From assembly GCA_903917565.1 (NCBI GenBank), contig CAIXBB010000001.1, positions 124,001 through 188,000 on the forward strand: a stretch of 64,000 nucleotides of DNA, given 5' to 3'. A program made the translations under genes and the position numbers. Below the pieces are notes generated by a model that saw only the letters and a program-made list of their open reading frames with translations, was not told where the DNA came from and did no database searches. Source of the DNA: an uncultured cyanobacterium (GTDB lineage: Bacteria > Cyanobacteriota > Cyanobacteriia > PCC-6307 > Cyanobiaceae). Below, one piece after another: positions 43,367-56,305 of the stretch (within the stretch, counting starts at the first letter, position 1; every line of letters starts with the position of its first letter).

Positions 43367-44405
43367 CGGCCTGCAGACGGGCCAGGGAGGCGCCCTGGTA
43401 GTAGCGCCCAAGAATCTCGTTGTAGCGCAGGCCCTGCTCGGCCAGATCCTGGGCGCCGTGCTGACTCATGCTCGCGCCCAGGTGGCCATGGGCCTCCTGG
43501 GTGAGCCGTGTGGTGGCCGCGTAGAGGCTCTCGACGATCCCCCCCTGGTAACTCAGGATCACCCCGGAGGTGCTGGTCGTGGCCTGGCGGGTGCGGGCGT
43601 TGACGCTGTTCAGGCCCTGGTAAGCCTGCCAGCGGGTGGTGTCGCCCAGGTGCCAGTGGGCACTGGCGGGGCGGGCCATGTGGGCCATGGCATAGGAGCG
43701 GGCCGCCACCGCCTGGGCCCGCAGGGCCTCCATCTGCCAGTTGCTGGGCATCTCCGCCCCCACCACCGAGCTGATGTAGCGCTCCAGGGAGACGTGGTTC
43801 ACCAGCTGGAGGCCCCGGGAACCACCCAGCACCCTCAGCCGGCCCTCGTAGGGGCGCCCGTCCACCAGCAGGGCCTGACCTGACCCGGTCTCCATCCAGA
43901 CTTCGGCCCGTCCCGCCATGGCGGCATTCAGGTCAGGGGAGGTGTCAGGGCCCCCAGCCTGCACGGCGCGCCCGTCCCGATCCACCAGCTGCCAGGGCCC
44001 AGTGGCGCCCAGCTGGGGCGAGGGGGAGGCCCCCAGCAGGGCCACCCGGATCTCGAGCGGCACCTCAGGGCCTGCCGCCGGCTCCACCAGGGACGGGTCG
44101 GGATGGCTCAGGCTGGTGCGCTGGGCGCGCAGGGAAGCCGCCGCCAGCAGGTCCTTGTCAGGGGTCGCCGCGGCGCTGGCGGCCGATTGCGAGACCTCCC
44201 GGGGCTGGGCGATGAGGGCTTCAAGCAGGTCCACGTCCGAATGGGAACGGCGGCCAGGGAGCAGATCCTGGGCAGCAAAGCCCGCCCCCACCGCCAAGAC
44301 AGCCAGTGGTGCGCTGAGGAGGATGGGATGGCGCCGGCAACCCTGGAGCAGCCACCGGCCACTGGCACGGAGTGCGGCGAAGGCGGCCGCGAAGTGCCGT
44401 TGCAC
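43356..44405 (-). CDS. SpoIID/LytB-domain protein
   Basis: A 349-residue protein with an N-terminal membrane anchor (HPILLSAPLAVLAVGAGFAAQDLL, about 26-49). A C-terminal SpoIID/LytB domain follows: LERYISSVVGAEMPSNWQMEALRAQAVAARSYAMAHM and SMSQHGAQDLAEQGLRYNEILGRYYQG. SpoIID is a peptidoglycan lytic transglycosylase acting on denuded glycan; the homologues in non-sporulating cyanobacteria probably remodel the cell wall. Overlaps the Ap4A phosphorylase start by 11 bp. Confidence 0.88.
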   Translation of the reverse strand: MQRHFAAAFAALRASGRWLLQGCRRHPILLSAPLAVLAVGAGFAAQDLLPGRRSHSDVDLLEALIAQPREVSQSAASAAATPDKDLLAAASLRAQRTSLSHPDPSLVEPAAGPEVPLEIRVALLGASPSPQLGATGPWQLVDRDGRAVQAGGPDTSPDLNAAMAGRAEVWMETGSGQALLVDGRPYEGRLRVLGGSRGLQLVNHVSLERYISSVVGAEMPSNWQMEALRAQAVAARSYAMAHMARPASAHWHLGDTTRWQAYQGLNSVNARTRQATTSTSGVILSYQGGIVESLYAATTRLTQEAHGHLGASMSQHGAQDLAEQGLRYNEILGRYYQGASLARLQAGAN

Positions 44406-44520
44406 GGCAGGGTTTCACAATGGAATAGGCGGATCATGCCTGAAAACGCGACCCTGTAACCGTCTGAGGCAGGACGGTCGCCGCATTGCACCCTTGGCCT
44501 CGTCAGGCCAGAGGCCTGGA

Positions 44521-45441
44521 TCAGGGGGCCGCTTCGGCCCTCAGGTCCCGCTGCATCAGCTCCTGCACCGCCTGCTGGGCCTGCACCTGGCCCGCCAGCA
44601 GCCGCACCACCTGGCCGCAGATCGGCAGTTGCCAACCCTCGCGATCCGCAAGGGCCAGGGAGGCCCTGGCGGTGCGGGTCCCCTCGACGGTGGCGCCGAT
44701 GCGGCCCAGGGCGGTGCTCTCATCACACCCCTCCGCCAGCAGGAGGCCGAAGCGGTAATTGCGGCTCAGAGGGCTGTTGGCCGTGGCCAGCAGGTCCCCC
44801 AGGCCCGCCAACCCGTAGAGGGTGGCGGTCTGACCCCCCAGCGCCTGCAGCACCACGGCGATCTCCGACAGACCCCGGCAGAGCAGGGAGGCCTTCGCAT
44901 TGGCCCCCAGCCCCAGCCCATCGCTGATGCCGGCCGCCAGGGCGATGACGTTCTTGAGGGCCCCGGCGACCTCGGTCCCGATGGGATCGGCGTTTGTGTA
45001 GAGGCGGAAATGGGGGGCCCTGAGCCGCCCCTGCAGGTGCCGGGCCAGGTCGTGATCCCGGCTGCTCAGCACACTGGCCGCCGGTAACCCCCGCTCCAGT
45101 TCATCGGCCAGATTCGGGCCGCTCAGCACCGCCAGCGGCACCGCGGGGAGATGGCGTCGCCACAGCTGGGTGGCGGTGCAGAGCGTGTCCAGATCGATGC
45201 CCTTGCTGCAACTCAGCAGGGGGAGTCCCTCCGGCCAGTGGCCTTGCAGCTGCGTGGCCAGGGGGGCCACGCCCACCATCGACACGGCCACCACCACGAG
45301 GTCGGAATCCAGGAGAACAGCAGCCGGATTCCCCCCATCCCGCCGGGACCAGCTGGTGAGCCGGTGGCCCTGGCGCTCCCAGAGCCGAATCAGGGTGCCT
45401 CCCCAGGCGCCCCGCCCCAGCACCGCGATGCGCAGACTCAT
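44521..45441 (-). CDS. gpsA: Glycerol-3-phosphate dehydrogenase [NAD(P)+]
   Basis: Reduces dihydroxyacetone phosphate to sn-glycerol-3-phosphate for membrane lipid synthesis. The 306-residue product has the Rossmann motif LGRGAWGGTL, a substrate-binding region LLSCSKGID and LSGPNLADEL, and the catalytic lysine in VAGALKNVIALAAGISDGLGLG. C-terminal GLAGLGDLLATANSPLSRNYRFG and TVEGTRTA complete the family pattern. Slightly shorter than usual because the region after the first strand is compact. Divergent from the SDR gene. Confidence 0.93.
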   Translation of the reverse strand: MSLRIAVLGRGAWGGTLIRLWERQGHRLTSWSRRDGGNPAAVLLDSDLVVVAVSMVGVAPLATQLQGHWPEGLPLLSCSKGIDLDTLCTATQLWRRHLPAVPLAVLSGPNLADELERGLPAASVLSSRDHDLARHLQGRLRAPHFRLYTNADPIGTEVAGALKNVIALAAGISDGLGLGANAKASLLCRGLSEIAVVLQALGGQTATLYGLAGLGDLLATANSPLSRNYRFGLLLAEGCDESTALGRIGATVEGTRTARASLALADREGWQLPICGQVVRLLAGQVQAQQAVQELMQRDLRAEAAP

Positions 45442-45504
45442 GGACCTACGCGAGGGTCAGTCCCCCTGATGGCCTTGTCATCATGCGCCATCCCCGTGCC
45501 CGCC

Positions 45505-46233
45505 ATGGCCACCGTCCCCAACCCGTACTGGCAGGCCTGGGAGGGCCAGGCCCTGGTCGTGGGCGCGGGGGGGCTCGGCCTCGCCCTGGCGGCCGAACTG
45601 GCCCGGAGGGCCCCCTTGCTGCGGGTCCGCACCGCCGGGCGACGCGCCGCCGACCTGCCGCTTGACCTGAGTGACGACGGCAGCCTGGAGCGCTTCTCGG
45701 CCATGGCCGCCGTTGATCTGGCCCCCCTGAGGGTGGTGATCAACACGGCCGGGATGCTGCACGACGGCGCGCTGCAGCCGGAGAAGCGTCTCTCCCAGGT
45801 GCGCCGCCACGCCCTGGAGCGCAGTTTCGCCGTCAATGCCTATGGGCCGCTGCTGCTGGCCCAGGCGATCGAGCCGGCCCTGGCGAGGGATTGCCCGGTG
45901 CACTTCGCCAGCCTCTCGGCCCGGGTGGGCAGCATCGGCGACAACCGCCTGGGGGGCTGGTACGCCTACCGGGCCGCCAAGGCGGCCCAGAACCAGTTGT
46001 TGCGCACCCTGGCGATCGAGTGGCAGCGCCGCCTGCCCCAGGCCTGCGTGACCCTGCTCCATCCGGGCACCGTCTCCACACCGCTCTCGGCCCCCTTCAG
46101 AGGTTCCCTGGCGCCGTCGGGCCTGTTCACGCCCGCACGCTCCGCCTCCCATCTGCTCGATGTGCTGGAGGGGCAGATGGCCTCCACAAGCGGGGCCTTC
46201 CTGGCCTGGGACGGCCAGCCGGTGCCCTGGTGA
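45505..46233 (+). CDS. Short-chain dehydrogenase/reductase (SDR)
   Basis: A 242-residue SDR. The cofactor motif reads LVVGAGGLGLALAAELA rather than the strict TGxxxGxG. The middle NTAGMLHDGALQPEKRL corresponds to NNAG. The catalytic set is Ser in SARVGSIGDNRLGGWYAYRAAKAA with YxxxK (Tyr-Arg-Ala-Ala-Lys). HPGTVSTPLSAPFRG follows, similar to C-factor (CsgA)-type SDRs. Substrate unknown. ATG 45505 is preferred; the frame extends upstream across the gpsA start on the other strand. Confidence 0.8.
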   Translation: MATVPNPYWQAWEGQALVVGAGGLGLALAAELARRAPLLRVRTAGRRAADLPLDLSDDGSLERFSAMAAVDLAPLRVVINTAGMLHDGALQPEKRLSQVRRHALERSFAVNAYGPLLLAQAIEPALARDCPVHFASLSARVGSIGDNRLGGWYAYRAAKAAQNQLLRTLAIEWQRRLPQACVTLLHPGTVSTPLSAPFRGSLAPSGLFTPARSASHLLDVLEGQMASTSGAFLAWDGQPVPW

Positions 46234-46239
46234 TGCCGG

Positions 46240-46626
46240 CTACGCCGCGTGGCCGCGCAGGACCTCCAGCGGAATCACCTCCAGGCTGGAGAGGGCAGAA
46301 CTCTCCAGCCGCACAGGCGGGGCCATGCCGTCCTCGTAGGCCTCCAGCCAGCGGGCGGCACAGACGCACCAGTGGTCTCCGGGCTGGAGGCCGGGAAAGG
46401 AATGGGCCGGCACCGGCCTGGAGAGGTCGTTGCCCTGGGCGCGGCTGTAGATCAGAAACGACTCGTTCACCACGCAGCACACCGTGTGCCGTCCGAAATC
46501 GGCGGAATCACTCTGGCAGTAGCCATCTCGGAACCATCCGGTGAGGGGGGCACATCCACACTCCTGCAACGGTTCACCCAGCACGTTGCGCTGGTCGGCT
46601 GGGGGCTGCAGGGAGGAAGCGGCCAA
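46240..46626 (-). CDS. DUF2237 family protein
   Basis: A 128-residue protein with the DUF2237 hallmarks: NVLGEPLQECGCAPLTGWFRDGYCQ, TVCCVVNESFLIYSRAQGNDLS and FPGLQPGDHWCVCAARWLEAYEDGMAPPV. Conserved cysteines suggest metal binding or redox chemistry, but no function is established. The apparent start is TTG 46626; a nearby ATG is lacking, so the first residues are uncertain. Ends 6 bp from the convergent SDR stop. Confidence 0.75.
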   Translation of the reverse strand: MAASSLQPPADQRNVLGEPLQECGCAPLTGWFRDGYCQSDSADFGRHTVCCVVNESFLIYSRAQGNDLSRPVPAHSFPGLQPGDHWCVCAARWLEAYEDGMAPPVRLESSALSSLEVIPLEVLRGHAA

Positions 46627-46690
46627 GGCCTGGGCGATGGAAGAACGGCATGAGTCTGCCGGAGGACTGGCACAAAAAGCGGCCAGGAGG

Positions 46691-46720
46691 TTGACGAATT
46701 CCGGGGGGGAGGCGTTAAAG
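46691..46720 (+). promoter_or_regulatory. Possible sigma-70 promoter of the gene at 46743
   Basis: TTGACG (46691-46696), an 18-bp spacer and TTAAAG (46715-46720), 22 nt before the ATG at 46743. It is one of the few places in the window with a near-consensus -35. The -10 is a weak match. Confidence 0.4.
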
Positions 46721-46742
46721 GTCTTTCAGCACGACCCCCTTC

Positions 46743-46973
46743 ATGAGCTGGGATTTCACCGAGGATGCGGCCTTTCTGGCCCTCTGCGACGCCTACAAGG
46801 AAAGCGGTGAGCCCTCCGCCATGGAGTTTCTGGCCCATGGCGAGGGTGCCTTCCACTTTCAGGAACTCACCCAGAACGCGGCCGGTGAGGGCATCGATCT
46901 GAGTGATTCCGATGCCCTCGACGCGTTCCAGCAGGAGGTGATCGACAGTCTCGAGGAGATGTGCAGCTGTTAG
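46743..46973 (+). CDS. Small acidic conserved hypothetical protein (76 aa)
   Basis: Function not recognised. Strongly acidic: MSWDFTEDAAFLALCDAYKE, SGEPSAMEFL, IDLSDSDALDAFQQEVIDSL. It ends in a CxC motif (EEMCSC). Small acidic proteins of this form are widespread in picocyanobacteria. Transcribed alone, with its own likely promoter, convergent with the next minus-strand gene (12-bp gap). Confidence 0.6.
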   Translation: MSWDFTEDAAFLALCDAYKESGEPSAMEFLAHGEGAFHFQELTQNAAGEGIDLSDSDALDAFQQEVIDSLEEMCSC

Positions 46974-46985
46974 CGCCCGAAGGCT

Positions 46986-47258
46986 TCAGCCGTAGAAGAA
47001 CCCGATTTCCTTGTCCTTGAGCCCCTCCCAGCCGGCTTCCCGCAGGCGCTGGTCGAGGGTGAGACGGTCGAAATGTTTGGCGCCGGTGCGCACGATGCGG
47101 TTACGCATCGACTTTTTGACCCCACTGCGGGCCCGCCGGGCCTCGAGCTCCATCACTTCGCCGTAGAGGGCCAGCATGGCGGCCGGAATCGGAGTGCCGT
47201 CGAGGTCCACACCAGCAGCGATGGCGTCATCGACGCCGCCGGGTCCTGCGATGGCCAT
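46986..47258 (-). CDS. Small conserved hypothetical protein (90 aa)
   Basis: Function not recognised. Helical, basic protein: DLDGTPIPAAMLALYGEVME, LEARRARSGVKKSMRNRIVR, TGAKHFDRLTLDQRLREAGW, ending EGLKDKEIGFFYG. The C-terminal block looks highly conserved in form and could bind nucleic acid, but this is a guess. 60 bp upstream of it on the same strand is the stop of metH, so it may be the last gene of the ilvE-metH run. Confidence 0.6.
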   Translation of the reverse strand: MAIAGPGGVDDAIAAGVDLDGTPIPAAMLALYGEVMELEARRARSGVKKSMRNRIVRTGAKHFDRLTLDQRLREAGWEGLKDKEIGFFYG

Positions 47259-47318
47259 GGCGAGGGAGGCAAAGGGTGCCCAAAGCCTGCCATGTCCAGG
47301 ACCCTGCCCGGGGCCGGC

Positions 47319-50998
<3,680 letters not shown>

Positions 50999-50999
<1 letters not shown>

Positions 51000-51916
51000 C
51001 AGGCGTCGAGGCGGATGCGGGTGACCCAGTGGTCATAGGAGGGATCGCGGCCCTCCGTGATCGCCGTGAGGCGGTCGCGAAGACGTTCCATCACCGGCCG
51101 ATGGCTGGAGAGGTCGGTGGATTCGATCCGCCGCACCGGAGTGACCCTAGCGGCGGTGCCGCTGAGGAACACTTCGTCGGCGATCATCAGCTCGGTCTTG
51201 TCGACCGCCCGCTCAAGCACGGGGATGTCCATCGATTGGGCCAGCTCCATGATGCTGGCCCGGGTGATGCCTTCGAGGATGTCCTGATCGACCCCCGGCG
51301 TGATCAGCACACCGTCCCGGACGATGAACAGGTTCATGCCGCTGGCCTCGCTCACCTTGCCGCGGCTGTTGAGAAGCAGGGCCTCATCGAAGCCGCTCTT
51401 GACCGCTTCGGTCTTGGCCAGCGAACTGGTGATGTAGGCGCCGCTGATCTTGCCCCTCAGGGGCAGGGAGCGGTCCTCCTGGCGGCACCAGCTGCTGATC
51501 CGGCAGCTGACACCCTCGGGGGAGAGATAGTCGCCCATCTCGATGCCGTAGATGAGAAAGTCGGTCTGGATGTTGTGCAGCCGCGGCGCGATGCCGAGAT
51601 CGCTGGTGTAGACGAAGGGCCGCAGGTAGATCGGGCAGGTGGGCCGGTTGGCCTGCAGGAACGCCTGGATGGCGCTGTGGATCGTCTCTTCGGCCAGCTC
51701 GGTCAGCAGCAGCCGCGCGCTCTGGCTCAGGCGGCGGGCGTGACGATCGGCGCGGAACAGGAGGATTTCGTTGTTGTCGGCGGGATTGGGCAGGGCCCGC
51801 ATGCCGCCGAAGGCGCCCGTGCCGTAATGCAGTGCATGGGTGGCCACCGACAGGGTGGCTTCAGCGAAGGGGACGCATTGTCCGCCGAACCAGGCATAGG
51901 GCAGGAACTGGTGCAT
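50999..51916 (-). CDS. ilvE: Branched-chain amino acid aminotransferase
   Basis: PLP-dependent final step of leucine, isoleucine and valine synthesis. The 305-residue fold type IV aminotransferase has [65 protein letters not shown] (with the PLP lysine in the SSLAKTEA part), and the glycine-rich [21 protein letters not shown] 51916 gives [17 protein letters not shown]; the frame is open upstream. Upstream of and coupled to metH; divergent from cobN. Confidence 0.94.
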
Positions 51917-51969
51917 GGAAGGCGGTGGCGACGATGCGATCTTCTCATCGCGTTCGGCAGGATGGGGTG

Positions 51970-54900
51970 ATGCATCGACTCGCCTCCATCCCCGGGGAAA
52001 GGACCGAGGGCGAGGGGGCCCTCTTCGTGGAGCAGCCACCGGCGCCGGTGGTACTGCTCAGCAGTGCCGACACCGATCTGCTGGCGGTGTCCCAGTTGCT
52101 CGAGGCGGAGCCGGCGCTGCTGCCCGCCGAGCTGAGGGCCCTCAACCTCTCGGCCCTGCAGCACCCGGCGGTGATCGACCACTACGTGGCCACCACCCTG
52201 GCGACCACCCGTCTGGTGGTGGTGCGGCTGCTGGGGGGACGGGGCCACTGGAGCTACGGGCTGGAGTGTCTGCGGCACTGGACGGACAGCGGCGAGGGCC
52301 GCCAGTTGCTGGTGCTGGCCGGCACCGCCGAAGAGGAGCAGGCCCTGGCCTGCCTCGGCAGCCTGGATGGCCCCCTGGCCATGGCCTGTGCGGCCTGCCT
52401 GCGGGAGGGCGGGGCCGCCAATCTGCGCTTGCTGCTCCAGACCCTGGCGGCCCTGCTGGCCGGCGAGTCCCCCGAACCACCCCGACCGACGCCCGCCGCT
52501 GATCCCCTGCCCCACGACTGGCGCCACGAGCCTGGCTCCAGGGTGGGGGTGATCCTGTATCGGGCCCTCTGGCAGGCGGGGGATCTGGCCCTGATGCAGG
52601 CGCTGCTGGAGGCCCTGCGCCGGCGGGGGCTCTCACCAAGGGCCCTGTGGGTCAGCAGCCTGCGGGACGGGGCCATGCAGCGGGGCGTGGCGGACCTGCT
52701 GGGACGGGAGCGGGTGCAGGCGGTGCTCTGCGGGACGGGGTTCGCTTCGGTCTCGTTTGAGGAGGCGGGTCTGGGGGCCCCCCTGTGGGAGCGGCTCGGG
52801 GTGCCGGTGCTGCAGGTGCTCTGCAGCGGCCGCAGCCGCGGCGCGTGGCACCAGAGCAGCATCGGCCTGGCCCCGCTCGACCTCAGCCTGCAGGTGGCCT
52901 TGCCGGAACTGGATGGGCGCCTCACCACCCGGGTGGGGGCCTTCAAGGAGCGAAGCTCCACCAGCGACACCCTGGCCACGGCCCTGCACCGCTACGAGCC
53001 CGACAGGGAGCGGCTCGACTGGATCGCCCAGCTCACCGGTGCCTGGACCAGCCTGCGACTGACGCCGGCCCCCGAGCGGCGGGTGGCCCTGGTGCTGGCC
53101 AACTACCCCAACCGCAACAGCCGCCTGGCGAATGGCGTGGGCCTGGATACCCCCGCCAGCGCCGCCCTGATGCTCAGCTGGCTGGCGGAGGCCGGCTACG
53201 ACCTGGGGGCGTCTGCTGATCTGCCCACCGATGGCGATGCCCTCATCCACCGGCTGCTGGAGGGACGCAGCAACGACCCGGAGAGTGGCCATCGCCCTCC
53301 CCTGGCCCACCTGCCCCTGGCCACCTACCAGGCCTGGTACGCCACCCTCCCGGTGGAGGGCCGCCAACGGCTGGAGGCGGTCTGGGGGCCGCCGACAGCC
53401 GACGGGGGCCTGGAGCCCGCCGCTCTGGCGGAGGGGGGCCCGGCCTTCCCGGTGCGGGGACTGCGTTTTGGCCGGGTGTTGCTGCTGATCCAGCCCGAGC
53501 GCGGCTACGACAGGGATCCGAGCCTCAGCTACCACAGCCCCGATCTCCCTCCCACCCATGCCTATCTGGCCCAGTACCTGTGGCTGCGCCAGAGCTTCGC
53601 CGCCCAGGTGGTGGTGCACGTGGGCAAGCACGGCAATCTCGAATGGCTGCCGGGCAAGGGACTGGGGCTGTCGCAGGACTGCTTCCCCGAATGGGCCCTG
53701 GGGCCGCTGCCCCACCTGTATCCCTTCATCGTCAACGACCCGGGGGAGGGCAGCCAGGCCAAACGCCGTGCCCAGGCCGTGATCCTCGACCACCTGACCC
53801 CGCCCCTGGGCCGGGCCGGTCTGCACGGCGACCTGCAGGCCCTGGAGGCCCTGCTCGATGAGTACTGGGAAGCGAGGCAGCTGGGCAGCGCCCGGGCTCC
53901 CCTGCTGCGGGAGCGCCTGGGCACCCTGCTGGAGCAACTGCAGCTGCCTGCCATGGCCCAGACGGATCTGGAAGCCCGGCTGGAGGCGGCCGACGGCTAC
54001 CTGTGTGAGCTCAAGGAAGCCCAGATCCGGCTCGGCCTGCACACCTTCGGCACCCTGCCGGCGCCGGCAAAGCTGGCCGAACTGCTGTTGTGCCTGGCCC
54101 GGGCGCCCCAGGCGGGAATTCCGGGCCTCACCCAGGCCTTGGCGCTCGACCTGGGGCTGGATCTCGACCCCTGGGCCGTCCCGGAGGAGGCCCCCCTCGC
54201 CGCCGCCGACCGCCTGCGGCTGGCTGTTCTGGCCCAACCGGGGGGCCTGCTGCGCCACGCCGGTGACGGGGTCGCCGTGCTGGAGGGGCTCGCCCTGGCC
54301 CTGGTGAGCCACCAGCTGGCCGGAGCCGCCCCAGGGGCAGGGGCCACGCTGCCGATGGGGGCCGCCACCGAACGGGCCCTGCAGCACCTGCGCCAGGCCC
54401 TGCTTCCACCGTTGCTGGCCTGTGGGGAGGCGGAGCGGCAGGCCCTGCTCACGGGCCTGGCCGGCGGGCGCATCGCCGCTGGGCCCTCGGGGGCGCCCAC
54501 CCGCGGGCGGCCGGACCTGCTGCCCACCGGCCGCAACTTCTACAGCGTCGATCTGCGCGGCCTGCCGACGGAAGCTGCCTGGGACCTGGGGCGGCGCAGC
54601 GCCGAACTGCTGCTGCAGCTCCATCTGCAGGAGGAGGGCGACGACCTGCGCTGCCTGGCCCTCTCGGTGTGGGGGACCGCCACCATGCGCAACGGTGGCG
54701 AGGACATCGGCCAGGCCCTGGCCCTGATGGGGGTGCGGCCCCTCTGGGATGGCCCCACCCGCCGGCTGGTGGATGTGGAGGTGATTCCCCTGCGCCTGCT
54801 CGGGCGCCCCCGGGTGGATGTGACCCTGCGCATCTCCGGCCTGTTCCGGGATGCCTTCCCCCAGCTGGTGGGCTGGTTCAACCGCGCCACCCGCCTGGTG

Positions 54901-55713
54901 GCTGGCCTGGCGGAAGATCCGCAGGACAATCCCCTGGCGGCCTCGGCCCGGCAGGAGGGCCACGGGGGACGCGTCTATGGCTCGGCGCCCGGGGCCTACG
55001 GGGCCGGGCTGCAGGGCCTCATCGACAGCGGCCATTGGGAGGAGCGCGGCGACCTGGGCGAGGCCTTCCTCAACTGGAGCGCCTGGCGCTACGACGGCGA
55101 TCCCACCGATGCCCCCAGCGGTGGGGCCATCGCCGCCACGGCGGACCGTGGCGGGCTCGAACGGCGTCTGGCCCAGGTGCAGGTGGTGCTGCACAACCAG
55201 GACAACAGGGAGCACGACCTGCTCGATTCCGACGACTACTACCAGTTCCAGGGGGGCCTCAGCGCCGCCGCCGAGCGACTCCAGGGTCAGGCCCCGGCCC
55301 TCTGGTTCGGCGACCATTCCCGCAGCGAGCGGCCCCGGCTGCACCGCCTGGAGCGCGAGTTCGACAAGGTGCTGCGCTCCCGCCTGCTCAATCCCCGCTG
55401 GATCGAGGCCATGCAGGGCCACGGCTACAAGGGCGGCTTCGAGATGGCCGCCAGCCTGGATTATCTGTTCGCCTACGACGCCAGCACCGGACGGGTGCCG
55501 GACTGGGGCTATGGAGCCATCAGCGCCGCCTGGCTGGAGGACGGGGCCGTCCGGGAGTTTCTGGGCCGTTCCAACCCCTGGGCCCTGCGGGACATGGCCG
55601 AGCGCCTGCTGGAGGCCCACCACAGGGGCCTCTGGGAAGGGGCCGATCCGCAACGGCTGGAGCGGCTGATGGCCCTGGTGCTGGAGAGCGAGGGCCTGGT
55701 GGAGCAACGCTGA
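51970..55713 (+). CDS. cobN: Cobaltochelatase subunit CobN
   Basis: Large subunit of the ATP-dependent aerobic-type cobalt chelatase that inserts cobalt into the corrin ring. The 1247-residue product contains the CobN/magnesium chelatase H family blocks: VLANYPNRNSRLANGVGLDTPAS, VVVHVGKHGNLEWLPGKGLGLSQ, LYPFIVNDPGEGSQAKRR, LLPTGRNFYSVDLRGLPTEAAWDLG, and WGTATMRNGGEDIGQAL. ChlH is closely related, but the length and these blocks favour CobN. Start ATG 51970; a GTG is the codon before. No cobS/cobT gene is visible; cyanobacteria commonly share chlI/chlD. Confidence 0.92.
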   Translation: MHRLASIPGERTEGEGALFVEQPPAPVVLLSSADTDLLAVSQLLEAEPALLPAELRALNLSALQHPAVIDHYVATTLATTRLVVVRLLGGRGHWSYGLECLRHWTDSGEGRQLLVLAGTAEEEQALACLGSLDGPLAMACAACLREGGAANLRLLLQTLAALLAGESPEPPRPTPAADPLPHDWRHEPGSRVGVILYRALWQAGDLALMQALLEALRRRGLSPRALWVSSLRDGAMQRGVADLLGRERVQAVLCGTGFASVSFEEAGLGAPLWERLGVPVLQVLCSGRSRGAWHQSSIGLAPLDLSLQVALPELDGRLTTRVGAFKERSSTSDTLATALHRYEPDRERLDWIAQLTGAWTSLRLTPAPERRVALVLANYPNRNSRLANGVGLDTPASAALMLSWLAEAGYDLGASADLPTDGDALIHRLLEGRSNDPESGHRPPLAHLPLATYQAWYATLPVEGRQRLEAVWGPPTADGGLEPAALAEGGPAFPVRGLRFGRVLLLIQPERGYDRDPSLSYHSPDLPPTHAYLAQYLWLRQSFAAQVVVHVGKHGNLEWLPGKGLGLSQDCFPEWALGPLPHLYPFIVNDPGEGSQAKRRAQAVILDHLTPPLGRAGLHGDLQALEALLDEYWEARQLGSARAPLLRERLGTLLEQLQLPAMAQTDLEARLEAADGYLCELKEAQIRLGLHTFGTLPAPAKLAELLLCLARAPQAGIPGLTQALALDLGLDLDPWAVPEEAPLAAADRLRLAVLAQPGGLLRHAGDGVAVLEGLALALVSHQLAGAAPGAGATLPMGAATERALQHLRQALLPPLLACGEAERQALLTGLAGGRIAAGPSGAPTRGRPDLLPTGRNFYSVDLRGLPTEAAWDLGRRSAELLLQLHLQEEGDDLRCLALSVWGTATMRNGGEDIGQALALMGVRPLWDGPTRRLVDVEVIPLRLLGRPRVDVTLRISGLFRDAFPQLVGWFNRATRLVAGLAEDPQDNPLAASARQEGHGGRVYGSAPGAYGAGLQGLIDSGHWEERGDLGEAFLNWSAWRYDGDPTDAPSGGAIAATADRGGLERRLAQVQVVLHNQDNREHDLLDSDDYYQFQGGLSAAAERLQGQAPALWFGDHSRSERPRLHRLEREFDKVLRSRLLNPRWIEAMQGHGYKGGFEMAASLDYLFAYDASTGRVPDWGYGAISAAWLEDGAVREFLGRSNPWALRDMAERLLEAHHRGLWEGADPQRLERLMALVLESEGLVEQR

Positions 55714-55739
55714 ATCAGGCCCTCACGCCCTTCAGGGGA

Positions 55740-56276
55740 TCAGAGGTCGAGGTCCCGGACCATGGAGCGGAAGGGGTCGGTGTTGCCGGGCTTGGCGGCC
55801 TGCTCGGTGATCTTGGGCTGGCTCTGGGCTTCGGCCTCCTTCTGTTGCTTCGCCGCCGACGCTCCACCGGGGATGTTGGTGGGGGTGACGGCGGCCCCCT
55901 TCATGCGCTGGCCCAGCTCAGCGGCGCTCATCTGCTGGGCGAAGGTTTTCCTGACCGCTTTGGGGATGCCACCGGTGAGGTTCGCGGAACCCTTCTCGGC
56001 GGGCTGGATCCCGGCCAGGCCAGGGGTCATCTTCTCGACCCGGGCCTGCATCGAAGCCACCTCGGCCACCATCTCCTTGTCGCCCGGGCTGTCGGCGTTG
56101 CCGGGGAAGGTGTGGCGGATCGTGTTGGACCGCTTCATGTACTGGACATCACCAAGACTCGTGGAAGCCTCGGCATCGAGGAAGAAGGACTCGGCCTTGG
56201 GTTTGGCCTTGGCGGCAGCCTCAGGCTTGGTCACCGACGCAGCACGGGAACCGAACAGACGATCGAACAGGCCCAT
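55740..56276 (-). CDS. Conserved picocyanobacterial hypothetical protein (178 aa)
   Basis: Function not recognised. Soluble, starts MGLFDRLFGSRAAS, then an Ala/Lys-rich linker, then the ordered-looking block ESFFLDAEASTSLGDVQYMK and SNTIRHTFPGNADSPGDKEM. Further blocks are AEKGSANLTGGIPKAVRKTF and a C-terminal NTDPFRSMVRDLDL separated by Ala/Gln-rich linkers. The pattern of short conserved motifs joined by disordered linkers suggests a scaffold or interaction protein. ATG 56276 begins the conserved MGLFDRLFG block; the frame is open upstream. Confidence 0.6.
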   Translation of the reverse strand: MGLFDRLFGSRAASVTKPEAAAKAKPKAESFFLDAEASTSLGDVQYMKRSNTIRHTFPGNADSPGDKEMVAEVASMQARVEKMTPGLAGIQPAEKGSANLTGGIPKAVRKTFAQQMSAAELGQRMKGAAVTPTNIPGGASAAKQQKEAEAQSQPKITEQAAKPGNTDPFRSMVRDLDL

Positions 56277-56305
56277 CGACGCAAGCAGAAACGTGTCAGC
56301 AAACC

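Noticed and set aside
52633-55707. Long open frame antisense to cobN (about 1024 codons)
   Set aside because: Composition is Gln/Gly/His-rich with no motif, and it mirrors the codon structure of cobN. Same reasoning applies to antisense frames over pheT, the RNase gene and gpsA.
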